DNA of 64,000 bases from JBMOUD01 sp049319665 (GTDB lineage: Bacteria; Pseudomonadota; Gammaproteobacteria; Enterobacterales; Enterobacteriaceae). Positions 63,737-64,000 of this stretch are shown here, in pieces (position 1 is the first letter of the stretch; the number at the start of each line of letters is the position of its first letter). The notes under the pieces are model-generated. The model saw only the letters and a list, made by a program, of their open reading frames with translations. It did no database searches and was not told where the DNA came from. The stretch spans positions 310,001 through 374,000 of the forward strand of contig NZ_JBMOUD010000002.1 in NCBI RefSeq assembly GCF_049319665.1, in the 5' to 3' direction. Both the position numbers and the translations under genes were made by a program.

Positions 63737-64000
63737 ATGCAAGAAAATCACAAAATTCTGGTGGTTGATGATGACATGCGCTTGCGCGCATTGTTGGAAC
63801 GTTATTTGACCGAACAGGGCTTCCAGGTACGTAGCGTCGCTAATGCCGAGCAGATGGACCGCTTGCTGACTCGCGAATCCTTCCACCTGATGGTTCTTGA
63901 TTTGATGTTGCCGGGCGAAGATGGCTTGTCTATCTGCCGCCGTCTGCGCAGTCAAAGCAACCCGATGCCAATTATCATGGTGACTGCGAAAGGCGAAGAA
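63737..64000 (+). CDS. ompR: OmpR response regulator, N-terminal part (runs off the window)
   Basis: The 88 codons present encode the receiver domain: MQENHKILVVDDDMRLRALL with the acidic pocket, phosphorylation site Asp55 in MVLDLMLPGEDG, and the conserved Thr in IIMVTAKGEE. OmpR, phosphorylated by EnvZ, controls porin and osmotic genes. GGGAG precedes the start. Nearly identical to E. coli OmpR over this stretch; the DNA-binding domain lies beyond the window. Confidence 0.97.
   Translation, partial: MQENHKILVVDDDMRLRALLERYLTEQGFQVRSVANAEQMDRLLTRESFHLMVLDLMLPGEDGLSICRRLRSQSNPMPIIMVTAKGEE

Overview
The window is about 64 kb of an Enterobacterales chromosome. Large parts follow the E. coli gene order from yhhY to ompR: yhhY-ryhB, yhhW, gntR/gntK, yhgN, asd, glgBXCAP, glpD/glpR/glpG/glpE, malPQ, nfuA-gntX-bioH, feoABC, tex, greB, ompR. 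Several differences rule out E. coli itself. gntK is inverted, gntT sits beside gntK, there is no malT next to malP, rluF lies where yhhX is expected, and a complete malonate decarboxylase operon lies between bioH and feoC. Palindromic repeats of the kind seen in Yersinia, Serratia and Hafnia are present. Base composition near 50% GC plus malonate use would suit a Hafnia-like or Yersiniaceae member; this assignment is inference.

Layout. 1-2.9 kb: start of a reverse-strand amidase, then a sulfur-oxidation pair (persulfide dioxygenase-like hydrolase and sulfide:quinone oxidoreductase-like flavoprotein). 3.3-9.5 kb: nfrB-nfrA-ybcH, the c-di-GMP-controlled glycan system that serves as the phage N4 receptor in E. 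coli. 9.5-10.3 kb: a 760-bp non-coding element with long perfect terminal inverted repeats. 10.3-13.1 kb: yhhY, the Fur-controlled small RNA RyhB, rluF, yhhW. 13.2-17.6 kb is accessory: a metallo-hydrolase and an unknown protein divergent from a LysR regulator, then an AT-rich type VI secretion cassette (Tlde1-like L,D-transpeptidase-fold toxin, exported immunity candidate, Hcp) beside a remnant of citrate synthase. 17.7-22.8 kb: gluconate genes around a double GntR operator and a CRP site, then yhgN and asd. 23-43.7 kb: glycogen, glycerol-3-phosphate and maltodextrin metabolism, with a Cys/Met-type PLP enzyme between glpG and glpE. 43.7-44.4 kb: a HigBA-like toxin-antitoxin pair where E. coli has gntT. 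44.7-47.4 kb: nfuA, gntX, bioH and a DUF1471 protein. 47.7-56 kb: mdcABCDEFGH and mdcR. 56.1-64 kb: feoCBA, tex, greB, a second AT-rich type VI remnant (truncated toxin with intact lipoprotein), and the start of ompR.

How the genes work together. The glg operon makes and degrades glycogen, and MalP/MalQ process linear maltodextrins including debranching products. The glp genes feed glycerol-3-phosphate into the quinone pool under GlpR. GntT/GntK import and phosphorylate gluconate under GntR and CRP. RyhB and Feo both carry Fur-box-like sites, giving an iron-starvation theme together with NfuA. The mdc operon supplies all subunits, cofactor-synthesis enzymes, a transporter and a regulator for using malonate.

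The most interesting material is the T6SS toxin-immunity-Hcp cassette, the internally deleted T6SS-type toxin with its retained lipoprotein between greB and ompR, the large structured repeat after ybcH, and the nfr glycan operon.
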